Origin: Trichuris trichiura
Taxonomy: Eukaryota > Nematoda > Enoplea > Trichinellida > Trichuridae
Direction of reading: 5' to 3'
Assembly (NCBI GenBank): GCA_037903355.1
Contig: JBAJFE010000062.1
Coordinates: forward strand, 496,001-560,000
DNA: 64,000 nucleotides
In this document: positions 46,763 through 58,079 of the stretch, piece by piece
Layout: every line of letters starts with the position of its first letter
Numbering within the stretch: position 1 is the first letter of the stretch
The notes under the pieces: model-generated
The model's database searches: none
What the model was told of the DNA's origin: nothing
The model's input: only the letters and a program-made list of their open reading frames with translations
Made by a program: the position numbers and the translations under genes

Positions 46763-48296
46763 ATGCCGGTAAGTTACATTTCAGACATGTTCAACTATTT
46801 CTAAACGGTATTATGGTTTGCTTTGCAATCTTGTTTTCTTCGCGTAACGCGGCGTTCAGACCGCTCAGCCAACTTTGTTCAACGCCGCTGTTATATCGTT
46901 TGTTTCGTTTTTTCAAAATTTGCACGAAATCTTTGATCGTCCATTGGTTGCAGAGTATATTTTGGCAATTAGCTTCTTTGGTTAGTCTTGCAATTTTGAC
47001 AAAATTTTCTCTGCCGTCTTTTTCTTTTTTACATTCCAAAACGCCTTCTTTTCGTCACGTATTTATGCGGGGTGGTTATCTGCTTTATTCTAAGCGCAGT
47101 TTGTCTTAGAAGCACTCCTATGCCTTGACCGTTAACCGCGTGTCGTCATGTAATAACATAAGAGCACGAAGCTGTTTTGTATTTGTTGCGCCGGTAGTGT
47201 AATTCCCGGGTTGGAACAAGGCAAAATATTGATGCGAAATTCTTGACAAATTCTGTCGTGGGCGTAATATAGTAATTGGTATTAGCTTTTGCTGACTCAC
47301 CGCGCGAAACGGAGAGCGGAAGCACAATTCTTGTCCGCTAAGCTTTAGTCTGATAAGTTTGTCGCTATTTCGCTCATCTTTGTTATGAGCGAACTTATGT
47401 ACTACAGTTTAATCTAAAAATATACTGCGGTTCTGATCTTGTTACCTACTTAAGGCTTACCATTCGAAATACGTTGATGCACCGCAGAAAATTGGAAATA
47501 TGGCCTTGTTGCCTCTACGCACAACCTTTCGCGGTCCAGCACCAAAAACAGGTTAATATTCTTCTCTAAGATCTTATGTCTAATATCATCTGTTTAGAAG
47601 AGGAAGACATAATAGACGAATCGCTTTTTTACTTTAAAGCGAACATATTCTTCCGAAGCTACGAAGTGAAGGTACAATTTCCCATGTTTTTTGCCCATTT
47701 AATTTGTATTTATATTTTATTTTCGAGTCATTCTGTACTTGTTTTGCGTATTGCCGACTTTTTTATGTTAGACCGCGGCCGATAGAACTCTGATCTACTT
47801 GACGCTGTATATAACGGAGTGTCTGAAAAGGCTGCAAAAGGCAAGTCTGTAATGCGGTATTTGTATCTGTAACGTTTTTGTGCTGTCTCGTATAGTGCCC
47901 CAGCAAAGCGGTTGGCTTGAAAGAGATGGCAACGTTGGCATTGTCGAAATCGTTGCCTATTCCTGGCGATCAAGGCTTTCCAATGAACGCCGTTTTCAAA
48001 GCACCTTCAAACCGCAACGAAGAAGGTGTTCATATATGGAATCTTGGTTTCCCAAATGAAATTTTCTTTCTTTCAGAAACTATGCGAAGCTACCTGCAAC
48101 AGCTGCGTCAGGAGTTAGGCGTTCGCCTTTGCGACAAAGTCTTTGATCCAGAGACCGACAGACCTAGCAAAGTGATCGGATATTTTCTTCTTTCCTCGTC
48201 CGCATGCTCAATTTTACAATTTATTTTCAGTGGTGGACATGCTTTGCAAAACGGCGATTCATGGAGAAAAGCCTTCTGCCGCCGGGAGCTGCTTAG
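46763..48296 (+). CDS. ARPC3: Arp2/3 complex subunit 3 (p21-Arc)
   Basis: Seven exons: 46763-46768, 47455-47551, 47598-47671, 47772-47840, 47896-48025, 48077-48171, 48231-48296. They total 537 nt, that is 178 residues plus stop, equal to the human protein length as I recall it. Text runs [119 protein letters not shown]. These blocks are diagnostic of ARPC3, which helps hold the Arp2/3 complex at branches of actin filaments. The first exon holds only the codons for Met-Pro, split from the rest by a 686-nt intron; the fourth intron (47841-47895) begins with GC, not GT. Ubiquitous cytoplasmic expression is expected. Confidence 0.93.
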
Positions 48297-48996
48297 TCCT
48301 AATTGGTCTTTTGGCAAACCGTTGCAATAGTTCCTTATTTTCCTTAAGTATTACTTAGCGCTGATGACGGGCCCCGGTGTGGCCCGAAAGCTCCGCGGGT
48401 TATACGTTTGAAAATAAACGTTTTTAACTGACGAACGGGTAGCAAAGCCGCAAAAAAATTTTACTCCGAATAACGCACCCGTTAGAAAGGAGAAAAAGAA
48501 AAAAGGAGAATCAATTTTAAGTATTACTGTAACTTTAAATTTTAAAAATTGAAATGAATCTTGTATAATCGTCTTTCGACTTTAAATGTATACAGACCCT
48601 TCCTGATTTGACTGCGCAAAAGTAATAGTTTTTAGACAAGGGATAATTCCTTAACTGTCTGTAGTTTTTTGATTTTCTTGAGCTAGTGGCATGTCACTCT
48701 TTGGATTTCGCAAGTTTGCTTTCACTTATTTTAGATGAGCAGCTAGATAGCAAATAGGCGATCATGTACAGCGTTGAGCACTGCGCGCCGTTTTTATATC
48801 ATTTATTAAAGTACACTTGACACTTTTGGCTAGTACGGCGGAAAACAAGTGCTATCTCACCTTGTCTCGTTACTTCATCAAGCTAAAGCAGAACGGTGGG
48901 AGAATAATCTGCTTGTTTTGATACAAAAGCGGAAATGAGCATAACGGAGAAAATTTAAAATTTATATACGCTTTAAAGAAAAAAGTTTGGCTACAA
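48297..48996. other. Tail-to-tail spacer ARPC3 / PAIP1-like
   Basis: Contains the hairpin repeat at 48359-48402 and otherwise no coding signal. Confidence 0.5.
48359..48402 (+). repeat. Hammerhead-like hairpin of a dispersed repeat
   Basis: CTGATGA is followed by a perfect six-base-pair stem (CGGGCC with GGCCCG) around a CCGGTGT loop, then AAAGCTCCGCGGGTTA. CTGATGA, stem, GAAA is the core layout of hammerhead ribozymes, which in animals are carried by Penelope-like retroelements. Against it, the G of GAAA is also used in the stem unless C48368 is bulged, and the text before CTGATGA does not pair with that after GTT to make stem I. So it is at best a decayed or lineage-specific variant. Related pieces occur at 27832-27910 and 3146-3172. 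Confidence 0.4.
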
Positions 48997-50102
48997 CTAT
49001 AGCTCGTTCTTCTCTGCGATGGAAATTGCAGCATTAGCGATTGAATCAATCAGTTGGTCAAATGACTCTTCTTCTGTTTCGTCGCGTTGAGTTTCCAAGT
49101 GACATTCGCTCTCTAAAAGAAGGCGATGTTAGTTAACATTTTTTGCGGGAAAGCAAAGGGTCGCTTACCGGCGATCTCTTTTTGTTTTTTGCGTTTAATA
49201 TCTTTGGCCCAGCTGTGCCTAAGCGCGCATAACTGATCATAGGACGCCTTGATAGTCTTTTCTTTCCATTTGACCAGGGCTAAGTGTTCTAGTACGACGG
49301 TCATATATTCAAAATCTTCTTTTCGCTTAGCAAGTAGTACTGGACCACCGTTCTTTATTGCCTCAATAAAACACGATATGTTTTGTACAGCTCCCGTAGC
49401 CAATAAGTTAGAAAGTAGTTCGCTAAATATGCGTACAAACGGATTGTAGTGCGCATTGTGCTGGCCCATTTCTTTGACCAAATAAGAGAAGAATATGCAA
49501 CATGAGCGAACTTCATTTGCCCATTCGATATTGCTTGATTTAAGCATTCCATGGCGTTTTGGTATTACTCGGTTGCAGCTTAAAACTACTTCTCTCAATA
49601 TAGCTGCGTTGCTTGGCAATACCATCCGTAGCAACCATACAATTTTTGCAATTGCCAGGCTGGATGTTTGATCCACTAGAGCAAATTTGGCCAGAGTGAA
49701 CACGTTTAGTCTGACGTATTCGACGTTTGCTGATAAAAAGTCTTTTGCGCACTCGATCTTCATGGCAACCGCTTCAGTGGCGGTCGGGGCAGCCAAAATC
49801 ATTTGTATGCAGTTGTACAAGAAGTTGTTTACTTGCTTGTAGAACAGTCCTCGACTTCCGCGCACGACTTTAGTCTTTGCTCTTGCTGACGCTATCTGGC
49901 TGGAGGAACGTTCATTGTTCGTTTCAACTTCTCCGTTGGTACAAGTTTTTTCTCTTTCCAGTGGCTGACTGAGTCGATTAAAAAATGCTTTGCCACCACG
50001 TCGTTTTTTCTTTTGCATTTGGGTAAGAGTGCCTTTGACCAGCTGGCGACAATTTCCTATTCCGTTCGTTGCGTCGACTTCGGAGTTTTCCTTTAGCGTC
50101 AT
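48997..50102 (-). CDS. PAIP1/MIF4G-like helical protein, paralogue 2
   Basis: Main exon from about 50102 (Met in MTLKENSEVDATNG) to a GTAAGC donor near 49168; the last exon, 48997-49113, ends ISIAEKNEL after an acidic stretch (QRDETEEESFDQLIDS). The reading frame is open further upstream to an ATG at 50195. Helical text covers VNNFLYNCIQMILAAP, SSLAIAKIVWLLRMVL, VVLSCNRVIPK, CCIFFSYLVKEM, FVRIFSELLSNLLATG. It aligns through its length with the protein at 32662-33792, and the fold pattern suggests MIF4G of the PAIP1 type. In PAIP1 an acidic C-terminal part binds poly(A)-binding protein, so the acidic end here is suggestive. Function unproven. A preceding 78-codon frame (50431-50195) ends in TAATG, overlapping the 50195 ATG. 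Confidence 0.5.
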
Positions 50103-50195
50103 TGGTTTGATGCCTAAATAAATAATTGTGACATTGGATGAATGCTTCCGTAAACCCATGCGCGACTGCGTTTGAATATCAGCGCGAAAAGCCAT

Positions 50196-51016
50196 TAAGC
50201 ACAGCGAGCGGTCTTGCTTTTGACCAGTACAAAAACGGGCCCACTAAAGGCGTCACACCTGCCCAACTTGCGCCTGCTTAGCGTCAATCGCTCAGTTGGC
50301 CATGCAATATGCAGTTCAACCGGTGATAGCTGCACAAGCTCTAATATGACTATGTGCGACATGGCGGTAAGGGCGTTCAATAAGGCGGGCAACGCCTTGT
50401 ACGAGTCACCGAGAAACTGTCTAACAAGCAACCCTTCGACTGCCTGCGCTGCAGAATGAAACTAATTACGAGTGACAAGCAGCCTTCCGTAAACGAGAGT
50501 TTAAACAGAGCTCGCTTAATGAACCTCAGGTCTTATAGTACCTGAAAATCATTAACTGACAAATGGCTTAAAGTCTTTGCCGGCCCGAAAAAACAACATT
50601 GCACCTGCAGTTTAGCGGAGCCCTAATTTCAACGTTCAGCAGGCAACATAAGCACCTTTAAGTTAAATAAGTTAACTATTTTCCAACAAAAGGCTGACTG
50701 ATTTTTAAAAAAACTTATCAGTCAATCGCAAGAACAACGTTAATGTTGAAAGCAGCGTTACTTCGGAGCGGTAACCTAGACGTTATTTTTGAATTACCGT
50801 ATTTTCCCCACTATAAGTCCGGGTCTTCTATTTTTTTTCAAAAATATGGCATGGCTTATTTTCCGGGGATGTCGAATATTTTCAGGTACCACACTCTACA
50901 CTTGTTCATTTATTTATGCGCAGAAACCCATACGAAGCGTAAATGTAAAAGAAGAAAATTATGAAAACACCTAGAAGAAGAACCATAAATGTAAGGCTGG
51001 AAAAATATTGAAAAAA
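50196..51016. other. Intergenic or 5' region of paralogue 2
   Basis: The minus-strand frame 50195-50431 (PALLNALTAMSHIVILELV) could be an upstream exon or uORF. Other open stretches on the plus strand near 50743-50974 look like chance. Confidence 0.3.
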
Positions 51017-51228
51017 CTACGTTTGTTCGAGCAGAGTTATGTAATCATTTTCTGGGAGGTCTTCATAAATCTCTGAATTCTGAATTCCGGCTTGAATTTC
51101 TTGCGACTCTATTTCTCGCAGGACCATTGAGTTCATCCTCTCATGTCTTTCAATAGAGCTCTCCAAAAACGAGCATTTCTTGTCCAGGTGGCTTGGTAAC
51201 ACGGTATTTTTGCCACGAGGTGAAGCTG
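51017..51228 (-). CDS. Possible C-terminal exon, unknown coiled-coil protein
   Basis: After a CTGCAG acceptor near 51229 the frame reads KNTVLPSHLDKKCSFLESSI, then a helix-like stretch (HERMNSMVLREIESQEIQAG) and ends YITLLEQT. High Glu/Lys content suits a coiled coil. A preceding exon near 51290-51370 (FELRNSLLKLKE) has a donor but its phase fits an alternative reading. I do not recognise the protein. Confidence 0.3.
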
Positions 51229-51234
51229 CAGGCT

Positions 51235-52605
51235 ATCTTTTAAAAATATTTGAAAACTGCGCACAGTGGTCAGATGTCCTTTAGGTGTACTTTTCTTTTA
51301 GTTTCAGTAAAGAATTCCGCAATTCAAAGTTTTTTGACTTGCAACTTTGCCGACCATTCTGTCTCGTTCTTATTTAAGGCGGGCTAACGTTGACGCACCG
51401 GAGTTAGGTAGTTACCGCTTGTCCGTCGCCATCTGACCATCGTCCATGCGTTTTTTTGATATGTGAAATGGTTTAGAGTTACCTCGCTTTCACCTCGGCC
51501 TCAATTCTCTGTTATTCTCCTGCAACCGACGTTCACTGCTTTCAGTTCGTGAGCGTTCAGATAATTCGAGATTTGGGCCGATTCAAAATGCACATAAGGA
51601 AGTATGCATTTCTCAGGCATTAAGCTAAAAAATGAATACGCAGTGTTTGTCTTATTGCGTGCTAACATGCGAATGAAACCTGATTATTGTTAAGGTACTG
51701 TATTTTCGCAGGCACATAAAGAAAGAGACCCATTTTCTGCAATAAGCAGGCCATAAATAAGACTAATCTAGAAAACATTAGCAGTCTTTTTTCTTATCAG
51801 ACGTCCCGCTGTTATACTGCAACTTTGCCGGCTGCCCTTTCCAAAGACTAAGCGAACGTATAGAGCTTTTGTATAGCGAGCTAGGCAAGCTGAACGTATT
51901 CTATGGAAAGGAGCCTGAAGTTTTTAAAATTACAGTGTGGCTTGTTAGGCGGCTAACAGTTGTGGCTTGAAGAGAGGATGATGTTTGACCCACAGAACTT
52001 GAGAATACAGTGAGCAACCTTCTGTGCTGACAGCCTTAAGCTTAGTCCCAGTCGCATCAAAGCTACTTATCCTATTTTGATACGGTAAGGCTGCGAGCTT
52101 TTAGGAATTCGCCCCGAAGCTTTACGAGGTCCATGCAAGTCGCTTATAGTTTGTTGCGCTTCACTTAGCCATAAAACCAATTGCGCAAAGGAGACTTCTT
52201 ACTGTGGCAACATATTGCTCAATAGGTTCAACTTCCATGAGTGAAATCTTTGGCGTAAAAACATCGTTTTTCCGCCAACGCTTTTAACCTGACTACACTC
52301 ACCATTTCCACTTACGTTGGTGAAGAAGTAGACATGTTGAAACATTTTAGCAAAATTGCTTCTAGTGCTGGATCACTGCAAAGTTTAAGGGTACACTATT
52401 CTTCGCTGCTTGCAAGCAGCTGCAGCCACTTCAGGCGCATATCGTCAACGAAAGTGACGACGCGGCGTTTACCTTGAAATGAAATGATATAGGCAGTTTG
52501 AAAATTCGTTACGAACGGTTGGCAAATATGGTAATTTTTAGCTGGGTTAATTCAGATGCAAAGCAAAGGAATGTGTACTTTTAATTTCTTTGGAACGATT
52601 AGGGT
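51235..52605. other. Intergenic with possible old dispersed repeat
   Basis: Patches at 51800-52400 share words and order with the IFT172 intron at 44590-44950: ATACTG.AA.TTTGCCGG, GGC.A..AAAACATC.TTT..CCG and others. Similarity is weak. No gene was supported. Confidence 0.3.
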
Positions 52606-54474
52606 TTACAGCAAATCAGGATCATTTAAAATTTCCACATCTTCCTCAATGGCATCAAGCATCGAGGAAACGTCTAAATAAGAAAGCATAGAAACATAAG
52701 ACTTTCCCTTCTGCACTTAAATACCTTCGGGCAATACGTGATGCCTCTTTTTGATTTTGCGTGCTGGTGAAGCACATACCGACGTATTTGCAGGGGCAGA
52801 TTCTTGCAGAATCTCTTCAACTTCCATATCCACTTCTACGACAGCTTCTTCAGTAATCTCTTGAAGCTCTTTCGAGCAAATGGGACTCTGCAACATAATA
52901 AGGTGACCGCAAAACTATTGAAACAATACGCTGAAGGTATGCCTGAGGAACCGCAGAAAGCTGTACCAAAGTGGACTCTTTGGACGCCGGTTTCCTTTTT
53001 AAGGCAACAGAGGTACTCTTGAAAAGTGTTTTTCCATCCGCAAGCGTCAATCTACTCAACTTGTTCTGCGCAACATTGCTAAGAGAGTCCGCTGAGATCA
53101 GCTCCCCGAAATGGACTTTCTCATTTGCCGTTCTGAAATTCGTTTTATCGGCTCACCCAACGCGATGAGGGGAAAATAGCGACGCAAAAACAACCTGCGT
53201 TCATTGTCCTTTCTTATGGACTCGTTTAAAAAATCGGTAAGATAATTTACTCGAACACTTACGCCCCCTTGGCATCGCAGCACCTGAGAAAGAAGTGAAT
53301 TAGCGTATAGACATGTTGAGATGGTATTTTTTAGACGTACATCGCTTGTGTCAATTAACGCATACTTGCGCACATGCAAAAGGCTAAGTTCTCTGTAGGA
53401 GTTCATGGCCATGACCACGATTTCATCAACCGCCATCTCCTCCCGGTCATTCATATCGCTTATAAGCGAAGTTTCCCTGAAAGAAATATCTCTCAACGTG
53501 AAACTGTAAACCTCTGCCGTACTCGTGTTTGCATATTCCAGTGGATACGCAAAACGAACAACTGTATATTGTGAGGGGAACCATGGGTCTTTCCGTGGGA
53601 TTGTGCTGGAAGTGATTATTCCAATTTCAAGCACTGCAGTTGATAACTAATAAGACGTACGATGACAAACTGCCGCCCACTGATACTGACCACAGGTATT
53701 CTGAAATGTTTGAGGGCCGCCATGGCGGCAAACATGGCGCAATCTAGCAGGGAACCATCATTGTCGATAACATATAAATCACACCTGATTTGCCATACCT
53801 GCGGAACAAAAAACTACGTCTCAATTTGCGGGAAGTTGAAAACAACCTTTTCTCCGGCAAGAATGCACAGGGATTCAAGCTCTACGCAATTCGACTCCTT
53901 GAGCATACGTTCCAGCAAACGCTGTATTTCGATCCACGTATCTGATCTTAAAATGAAAAAATACGCCTACAGAGCATACTCTGGTGGCAGAGATTACCGG
54001 CTGCCCTCAAAGTACGAGCATGCCATAGGGCTTAATTCGAGATTCACAACGAGGCGCCCTGAGGAAGGGCGATTCGGCCTGGGCACAACGACGGAAGAAG
54101 AAACCTTTGCAAATACTCTGCAACCAACAATTGGTGTTAGCGGCGCTTTTAAAATGAACATAAATGGGTCGCAAGTTGGACAACCTCACGCAGGGTCTAT
54201 CTGCTTACTTGGTTTTGCCAAAGGTGGCAACGCAGGAACCGTATTCGCGTCCAAAGTTCACTTCAACCGGACGGAAATCAGCGTTTGTTCTTCCGTCAAG
54301 TCGCTGCAGCACGTAAGTAGAAAGCAATGCAACAGAGAATGCACCGAAAACGTTCATACCAAACTTGTTGCGAAGCAATTTTTTAGAAATTCCCTTTCGC
54401 AAGTCGCCAAAGGAATTAAACGCATGACGACCGATTGAGATCACAGCAATGCTTTGGCAGTATTGGTTGTTCAA
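52606..54474 (-). CDS. EXOSC9: Exosome complex component RRP45 (EXOSC9)
   Basis: Multi-exon gene, minus strand. Blocks in order: RLDGRTNADFRPVEVNFGRE (near 54290), GSCVATFGKTK, then SSGRLVVNLELSPMACSYFE, IQRLLERMLKESNCVELESL with CILAGEK, VWQIRCDLYVIDNDGSLLDC, ALKHFRIPVVSISG, PMVPLTIYS, EMAVDEIVVMAMNSYRELSL, VLRCQGG. This is the RNase PH fold of RRP45, with LDGR and VWQIRxDL typical. RRP45 is a non-catalytic ring subunit of the nuclear and cytoplasmic RNA exosome, paired with RRP41-type subunits. A divergent acidic tail follows (ITEEAVVEVDMEVEEIL; final exon DVSSMLDAIEEDVEILNDPD), with the stop at 52606-52608. The start used is the upstream ATG at 54474; a 43-nt intron may remove the text before RLDGR. 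Confidence 0.88.
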
Positions 54475-56059
54475 AAATACGCGCGAGCGCTAAACGATAA
54501 ACACGTAGGAGTTGTAAAGAAAACATGGTATAAGTAACTGGCAAAGGCTACCCGAATTTCCAACAAATGTAAACGTTTCTTCACTTATAAAAGCAAAATG
54601 GAAAAAGAACTGCTTTGGCGGATCTTTTATCTTTGAATTGTTGGTTAGCTTCTTTAGCTGTACAACTTTTCAAGTCCAATATTCTACAGTAAACAGAGAC
54701 AAAATGTTCCATAGAAGATTATGCAATTCGGCAACGTTTCTCTTCCAAAAGGAAATCATCACCGGGAATAGCACAGCTCAAAGCTGCGATTTTTAGCAGA
54801 GCCATTTTCTTGTCTGCTGCAAATAAATTCTGCCGAATGACTAAGCCGCGTGGAACAAGTTGAGACAAAACGTTAGAATCCTTTTGTTTATTATCTGCTC
54901 GCAAGCCAACCAGTAGTTAACTGCAGAAGTTAAACTGTACGATGTTTCTCGCGCTGATAGGAAACGCTGCGCTTTCGAGCTGAGAATAGTGCATGTCAAA
55001 TGCTTTTTTACTCATGCGCTTCTTAGACATCATAAATGGCTTATGTAAACAAAATATGCGATAACTACTATGCTGCTCAGTGATTTCTGTGAGCCTACGT
55101 TTTTGAATATTTTTATAAACAGATACTGTACCTGAAAATCAAAGCACATTTTGAATAAGTTGTTTTCATAATGTACTTAAACAATAAAGCCTTTCCTTTA
55201 CATAAATATGAGCAAATTACTGTTGTAACTTCGAACGCAGAGTACACCGTTTATTGGTCAGAACACAGTAGACAGTTTTCGGTGAGGTGCAGGATATGTA
55301 CACGTAATGTATAAGTCAATGTATTTCCAACAATTACCACATTAAAACTGAAAAAAATGCTTTTACGCATGCATTACATCGACGAAAAGATAGAAAAAGG
55401 CAGTCACTTATAATAGTGTCCGTACATTTTAATTACAGTATGAAAGGCAGTGAAATCAGCCATTCAACTTTCGGCGACACAGTTAGCAGCCTAGATAGGC
55501 GAGAAATGTAAAAAAGGGAGCTGAAAAAGAAAAGCAAGTTCAAAAAAATGCATTCGTGTCATTGTTCTTCATCCTCGTAGCATACCGCATGCCGTGAATC
55601 TGGACAGGCAGGTTCTGAAAAAGAGAAACCTATAAACGCGGCAGTTTGTCGGAAACCCACTACAGCTACTCTGCTGAACACGCGAAATACGATTTGAAAA
55701 TTTAAATACTCGACGCTATCAGTATCCTGCGAATCATTAAAAAAATCATCAAAGACTATGAACTACTGGTACGACGGACACGCTTGAAACAATGAAGACT
55801 GTATCACGCAAATTGCTTTCCTATTGTTTTTGCAAATTAAAGAACAGCACCATCAGCTTACGCAAAAATTATTCTCCATACTGTACTATACATTTTCGTT
55901 ACCTGGCAAATCCAAAAACGCGAAATTTTAGCAAGCTGACACTCGAAATGAGCTTAGAACAGTTACGCGGTCTTACTGTAGCTCATCAAAAGAAAGCAAG
56001 TTTTCTTATCAGTAATAGTAAAAATTTGAGCCAAAATAAATTTAAAAAAGGTTCTACGA
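54475..56059. other. Spacer EXOSC9 / NELF-E; weak exon candidates
   Basis: Minus-strand open frames 54719-54904 (KKMALLKIAALSCAIPGDDF) and about 55565-55760 (EYLNFQIVFRVFSRVAVVGF, ending YEDEEQ) look partly protein-like, and each could be a terminal exon, but neither has a convincing partner. A plus-strand 95-codon frame at 55792-56079 is basic and overlaps the last 20 nt of the NELF-E stop region; it is unproven. Confidence 0.25.
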
Positions 56060-57367
56060 CTAACTTGGCGCTTCATTGAGAAATGGAGGATATTCATTGA
56101 ACGCGCGACAAAGTTGCGCGTTTGCAACTGACACGGTTAAGGGCAAACCGTCAACATAACTGCCATTCATCTGTAAGAAAAAAAACAGGAAAAAGTCTAT
56201 CACTGACTCGTCCTTAAGGTCGCTCCTACCTCTGCAATGGCTGTACTAGCAGCGTGTGACGTGTCGAAATCTACTATGGCCGATCTGAAGAGTAAATTTT
56301 TCGCTCAAATGAAAGGCGGACAAAGATTGACCGCTTACTTGTCGTAAGCACCACGTTTGATTTCAACAATGGTTCCAAACTTTGAGAAACAATCGCGAAT
56401 CGATTCTTCGGATATGTGACTACTTCTAATGTACACAGATTTGCTAAACGGCTCCGCTGAGCTCTTTTCGCTTGACAACGGGGAATTTTTTGGTATGCAG
56501 CTTTCAGTTACACAATAATTCCCGCTGCTAGTTGGTCGATTGTAAATATTTGTACTTCCTGGGAAAATGGCCTGAAATTGATTGGCATTCAACGAAAATA
56601 CCTTAAACCATTTTGTTCCGTCTCTTACTTCGTCGAATGAATAGTTGAAACCTGAGTCAAACGGTTCGGCTTGCTTGGCACCAATGAAACCGTTGCCAAC
56701 TCTCTGTAAACAAATAAGTGCACAATCCAATCTTCGCTACTTACAGTACTTACTTCTAACCTGCGAGCCAGTTTAACAGGTCTTTTAAATGTTGTACGCT
56801 CCTCTGCTTTTTGGACGGTCATCGTCTAACAGATGAAACAATTAAGAGAAAATACACGCAGTTCGACCTACTCCAGCTTTGACCAATCGTTTAGCCTCCT
56901 CGGTTGCGGCGGCAACTTCTTGCGGTACTTGAAAAGTTCGTAAGTTATTATGCACAGTAAGACTTAAACAACTTAGCGCTGACTTGGTATCCTTGGTCTT
57001 GCGTCCGTTTCGCATCTGCTATGCTCCTGGACTAATTTTGCCTGAACATTTTCTCATGGCAGCGGAGCAAGTTACGGCAGTCACTGCTCACCGTTAGAGA
57101 ATAAATTTCCAAGCTCTGTTTCAACAGTCGCTCGCTATCTGTAAGTTCTTCCGGAAATTTAATAACGGCGAAAGGGTCCGATTCTAAAAAATAAGTAAAA
57201 ATTATCCGCGGGTTTATTTCTTATTTGAGGCACGACAATGGCTCACGCTCAGCGTTAGCGCGTCTATCAAAGCTCAATCCGCAGATTTATGCAAAACAAA
57301 TGTACGTATTATAGCGGACGCGACCGCCCTTGTTACTTAAGCATCAGAAAATGATACCGTAAGACAT
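56060..57367 (-). CDS. NELFE: NELF-E-like RRM protein
   Basis: Exons on the minus strand, phases consistent: a tiny possible first exon 57358-57367 (Met-Ser-Tyr), one from 57183 (FPEELTDSERLLKQSLEIYS), KLVQEHSRCETDAR, PQEVAAATEEAKRLVKAG, TTFKRPVKLARRLE, then a large exon with a Ser-rich linker and SKSVYIRSSHISEESIRDCF plus SKFGTIVEIKRGAYDK. Two last small exons give SAIVDFDTSHAASTAIAE and MNGSYVDGLPLTV, stop at 56060. The RRM plus the upstream EEAKRLVKAG and FKR...LE blocks match NELF-E (RD protein) order. NELF-E is the RNA-binding subunit of negative elongation factor, which holds RNA polymerase II in promoter-proximal pause. NELF is reported absent from C. elegans, so its presence here would fit a clade I nematode. 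Another RRM protein cannot be excluded. Confidence 0.65.
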
Positions 57368-58079
57368 ATACCTATCTATCGAGTACCGAGTACTGTCATT
57401 CATTGTATTCTGACTGGCTTGTGGAAGTAAACTGCCGAGTAATGCTCTTACGGTCCTACGAACTAATTTTCCAGCATTATTTCTATTAAACACGCGAAAA
57501 ATAAACGCAGTACTTGAAAAACAAAAACCAAAGGCACCACGTGCTCGTACTTTTGTTACGCAATAACTTAAACCTTAGCAGAGTGTACAAGCCAGACTTG
57601 TTTTCAAGCCTCGATGCTCGGTTGTAAGCTCTTTTTTGAAAAATTAGTGGTCTAAACAGCGTACATTAAGCCTAATAGAAAATACAGCGTTAGTATTGCC
57701 CCAAATTCAAATTTTATTGCCTTGTGTAATTAATCTGAAAGGATCGAAAAAGGAGTTCTCTTTCTCTCCGTTTTTGAACAAACGATACAGTAATTTGGAT
57801 AATAATCAGGTTCGTTTTATGCCTACACCTAATCATAAGGCTAGTATTTTGAATTGGCGTAGCAAAAACGACAAAACAGGATAGCAGACATTGTCAGAGT
57901 AAAAGCAGTTGGAGACAACTGCATGGTTAGCAGAAAAAACCTGCATTTCTCTTTTGGCATGAAATCGATCTTACTGTAGCATTACGGGTAGAATAAACCT
58001 GATTAACGTTAGGATTACTGTACTGTTTGCGGGCAAAGAGAAGAAGAGTTGAATTGCCCTTTTAATTCGCTTTATTTAT
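57368..58079. other. Intergenic, no gene seen
   Basis: A 62-codon plus-strand frame at 57696-57884 has no family resemblance and no splice context; otherwise nothing. Confidence 0.4.

Noticed and set aside
53662..54438. A 258-codon plus-strand open frame
   Set aside because: It overlaps several EXOSC9 exons in antisense, and EXOSC9 explains the sequence block by block.
55792..56079. A 95-codon basic plus-strand frame
   Set aside because: No family match, no partner exon, and it overlaps the end of the NELF-E-like gene; kept only as a remark in the spacer entry.
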